Position numbers and translations under genes: made by a program. From Chloroflexota bacterium (GTDB lineage: Bacteria; Chloroflexota; Dehalococcoidia; UBA2247; RBG-13-53-26): 8,042 nucleotides of DNA. Position 1 is the first letter of the stretch; every line of letters starts with the position of its first letter. Below, one piece after another: positions 7,299 to 8,042 of the stretch. Below the pieces are notes generated by a model. That model was given only the letters and a program-made list of their open reading frames with translations, did not search any database and was not told the origin of the DNA. The stretch is from positions 699-8,740 of the forward strand of contig JAFNFZ010000208.1 in assembly GCA_017885485.1 (NCBI GenBank), read 5' to 3'.

Positions 7299-7760
7299 CT
7301 ATTCCCGTCCCTCCGCATCTGAACCCGAGGATTCTGCCGGCTGCGGCTCTTCCAGAATAGCCTCTTCCTCAGGGGTCCCTTCCTCAACCACTAACTCCGG
7401 CGCAATTGCCTTGGCCTTGGCCTTCAGCTTGGCGCGGGTGGCCTTGCTGCTGAGACCGCGCAGGTAAAAGAGCCTGGCCCGTCGCACGTCTCCGTGCTGT
7501 GTCACTTCCACCTTCTCTACATACGGCGAATTGACGAAGAATGTGCGCTCCACTCCTATGCCGTAAGCAACCTGTCTGACCGTGAAACTGGCGTTGTTGC
7601 CGCCCTTCCGCACCCGAATAACCACTCCGTGAAAGACCTGGGTACGCTCTTTCTCTCCCTCTTTGGCCTTGACACTCACCTTGACTCTGTCTCCGGGGTG
7701 AACCGGTGCAATGCTCGGCCTCCGTTTGCTCTCGGTCAGCCATCTAATATCGTTAGTCAA
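7299..7760 (-). CDS. rplS: 50S ribosomal protein L19 with acidic C-terminal extension
   Basis: L19 is a large-subunit protein at the 30S-50S interface. The 153-residue product shows the family pattern in order: [11 protein letters not shown] (residues 21-31), [11 protein letters not shown] (38-48), [16 protein letters not shown] (about 59-74), SPYVEKVEV (78-86) and [17 protein letters not shown] (93-109). Usual L19 proteins are about 115 residues, so roughly 37 residues at the C terminus are extra. This tail is rich in Glu, Ala and Pro and follows a short Lys/Ala run. The start is TTG at 7760: the frame begins there as an overlap with the trmD stop (TTGA), and AAGGGGG sits 5 bases upstream. 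The first in-frame ATG would remove conserved sequence. priA follows after about 18 bases, so co-transcription from upstream of trmD is likely. The identity is certain; the exact start is very probable. Confidence 0.96.
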   Translation of the reverse strand: MTNDIRWLTESKRRPSIAPVHPGDRVKVSVKAKEGEKERTQVFHGVVIRVRKGGNNASFTVRQVAYGIGVERTFFVNSPYVEKVEVTQHGDVRRARLFYLRGLSSKATRAKLKAKAKAIAPELVVEEGTPEEEAILEEPQPAESSGSDAEGRE

Positions 7761-8042
7761 TTGAACCCCCTTCTTGCCTTTATCGTATCTATCAGCTTCC
7801 TCTCCTCTTCAGACAAAACGGCCTTCGCCAGGAGATCCGGCCGACGACTCAGAGTACGCTCGATGGCTTCTTCACGACGCCACCTGGCGATCTCCTGATG
7901 GTTCCCCGAGAGCAATACCTCGGGCACTTCCCACCCTCTATATTCACGCGGTCGAGTATACTGCGGGTATTCCAGGAAACCCCTGGCATAAGAATCATCC
8001 TTCACCGATCCCTCAGATCCCAGAGCGCCGGGGAGCAACCTG
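7757..8042 (-). CDS. trmD: tRNA (guanine-N1)-methyltransferase TrmD, C-terminal part (5' end outside window)
   Basis: Only the last 95 codons are present; the reading frame is open to the right edge. TrmD transfers a methyl group from S-adenosylmethionine to N1 of G37 in tRNAs reading CNN and some other codons, which prevents +1 frameshifting. It acts as a cytoplasmic homodimer. The visible part carries the family's highly conserved stretch LEYPQYTRP, then [14 protein letters not shown] and [26 protein letters not shown] sequence, which belongs to the start of the C-terminal domain that contacts the tRNA. The preceding [11 protein letters not shown] segment is the usual loop leading into it. 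The protein ends with a short charged tail. Its TGA stop shares bases with the TTG start of rplS, the standard trmD-rplS arrangement. The SPOUT knot and SAM-binding loop lie outside the window, so the gene cannot be checked for integrity. Confidence 0.97.
   Translation of the reverse strand, partial: RLLPGALGSEGSVKDDSYARGFLEYPQYTRPREYRGWEVPEVLLSGNHQEIARWRREEAIERTLSRRPDLLAKAVLSEEERKLIDTIKARRGFN
7766..7772 (-). promoter_or_regulatory. Shine-Dalgarno site deciding the TTG start of rplS
   Basis: The minus strand reads AAGGGGG, five bases before the TTG at 7760. It matches six of seven bases of the AAGGAGG consensus at a normal distance. It lies inside the last trmD codons, so rplS translation is probably coupled to trmD termination at the TTGA overlap. 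Confidence 0.7.

Noticed and set aside
6723..7322. A 199-codon plus-strand reading frame opposite the priA N terminus
   Set aside because: It is antisense to a conserved domain, has no clear ribosome site and no family resemblance.
7384..7743. A 119-codon minus-strand frame inside rplS starting at an ATG
   Set aside because: It is out of frame with the conserved L19 sequence, and its product is a Gln/Gly/Arg-rich shadow.
7743..7755. Short inverted repeat CTAA-N5-TTAG at the rplS start, considered as an autoregulatory leader
   Set aside because: The stem has four AT-rich pairs inside the first codons and there is no independent leader, since trmD overlaps the start. Too weak to support regulation.
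1..8042. Mobile elements, CRISPR arrays, phage genes, defence systems or transferred islands
   Set aside because: No direct or terminal repeats, transposase or integrase-like sequence, or break in gene direction was seen; all identifiable genes are core functions. The idea of a hidden novel system is not supported here.

Overview
The window is a compact bacterial housekeeping cluster. Every convincing gene lies on the minus strand, so transcription runs from high to low coordinates. In that direction the order is trmD (3' end only), rplS, priA, def, a CCA-type tRNA nucleotidyltransferase gene, secD, secF, and the start of an HD-domain hydrolase gene that runs off the left edge. Gaps are tiny or negative: trmD/rplS and def/cca overlap by 4 bases and secD/secF by 8. 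The other gaps are about 18, 101, 96 and 31 bases. No rRNA, tRNA, mobile element, CRISPR array or other repeat was seen, and no stretch over 300 bases lacks a gene.

The organism is a bacterium of moderately high GC. It uses Shine-Dalgarno sites together with many GTG and TTG starts. Gene content alone does not fix the phylum. The style of the SecD and SecF proteins, the PriA helicase motif II followed by EWTYKQ, and the HD-hydrolase neighbour remind me of Chloroflexota (Dehalococcoidia-like) genomes. That is an impression, not a demonstrated assignment.

Right part (about 4851-8042): trmD (tRNA m1G37 methyltransferase) and rplS (ribosomal protein L19) form their widely conserved pair and are followed by priA (replication restart helicase). 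Middle (2765-4817): the best promoter-like sequence in the window, TTGCCG-17 bp-TATAAT, lies between priA and def. It probably starts a second transcription unit with peptide deformylase and the tRNA 3'-end nucleotidyltransferase. Left part (1-2668): secD and secF encode the Sec translocon accessory membrane proteins, followed by the HD protein.

Together the genes serve tRNA maturation (TrmD, CCA enzyme), the ribosome (L19), nascent-chain processing (deformylase), protein export (SecD/SecF) and replication restart (PriA). The window is ordinary core genome. I found no evidence of an undescribed system. The points worth a second look are the internal promoter, the chain of coupled non-ATG starts, the acidic L19 tail, the extra segment in SecD, and the gene order itself.
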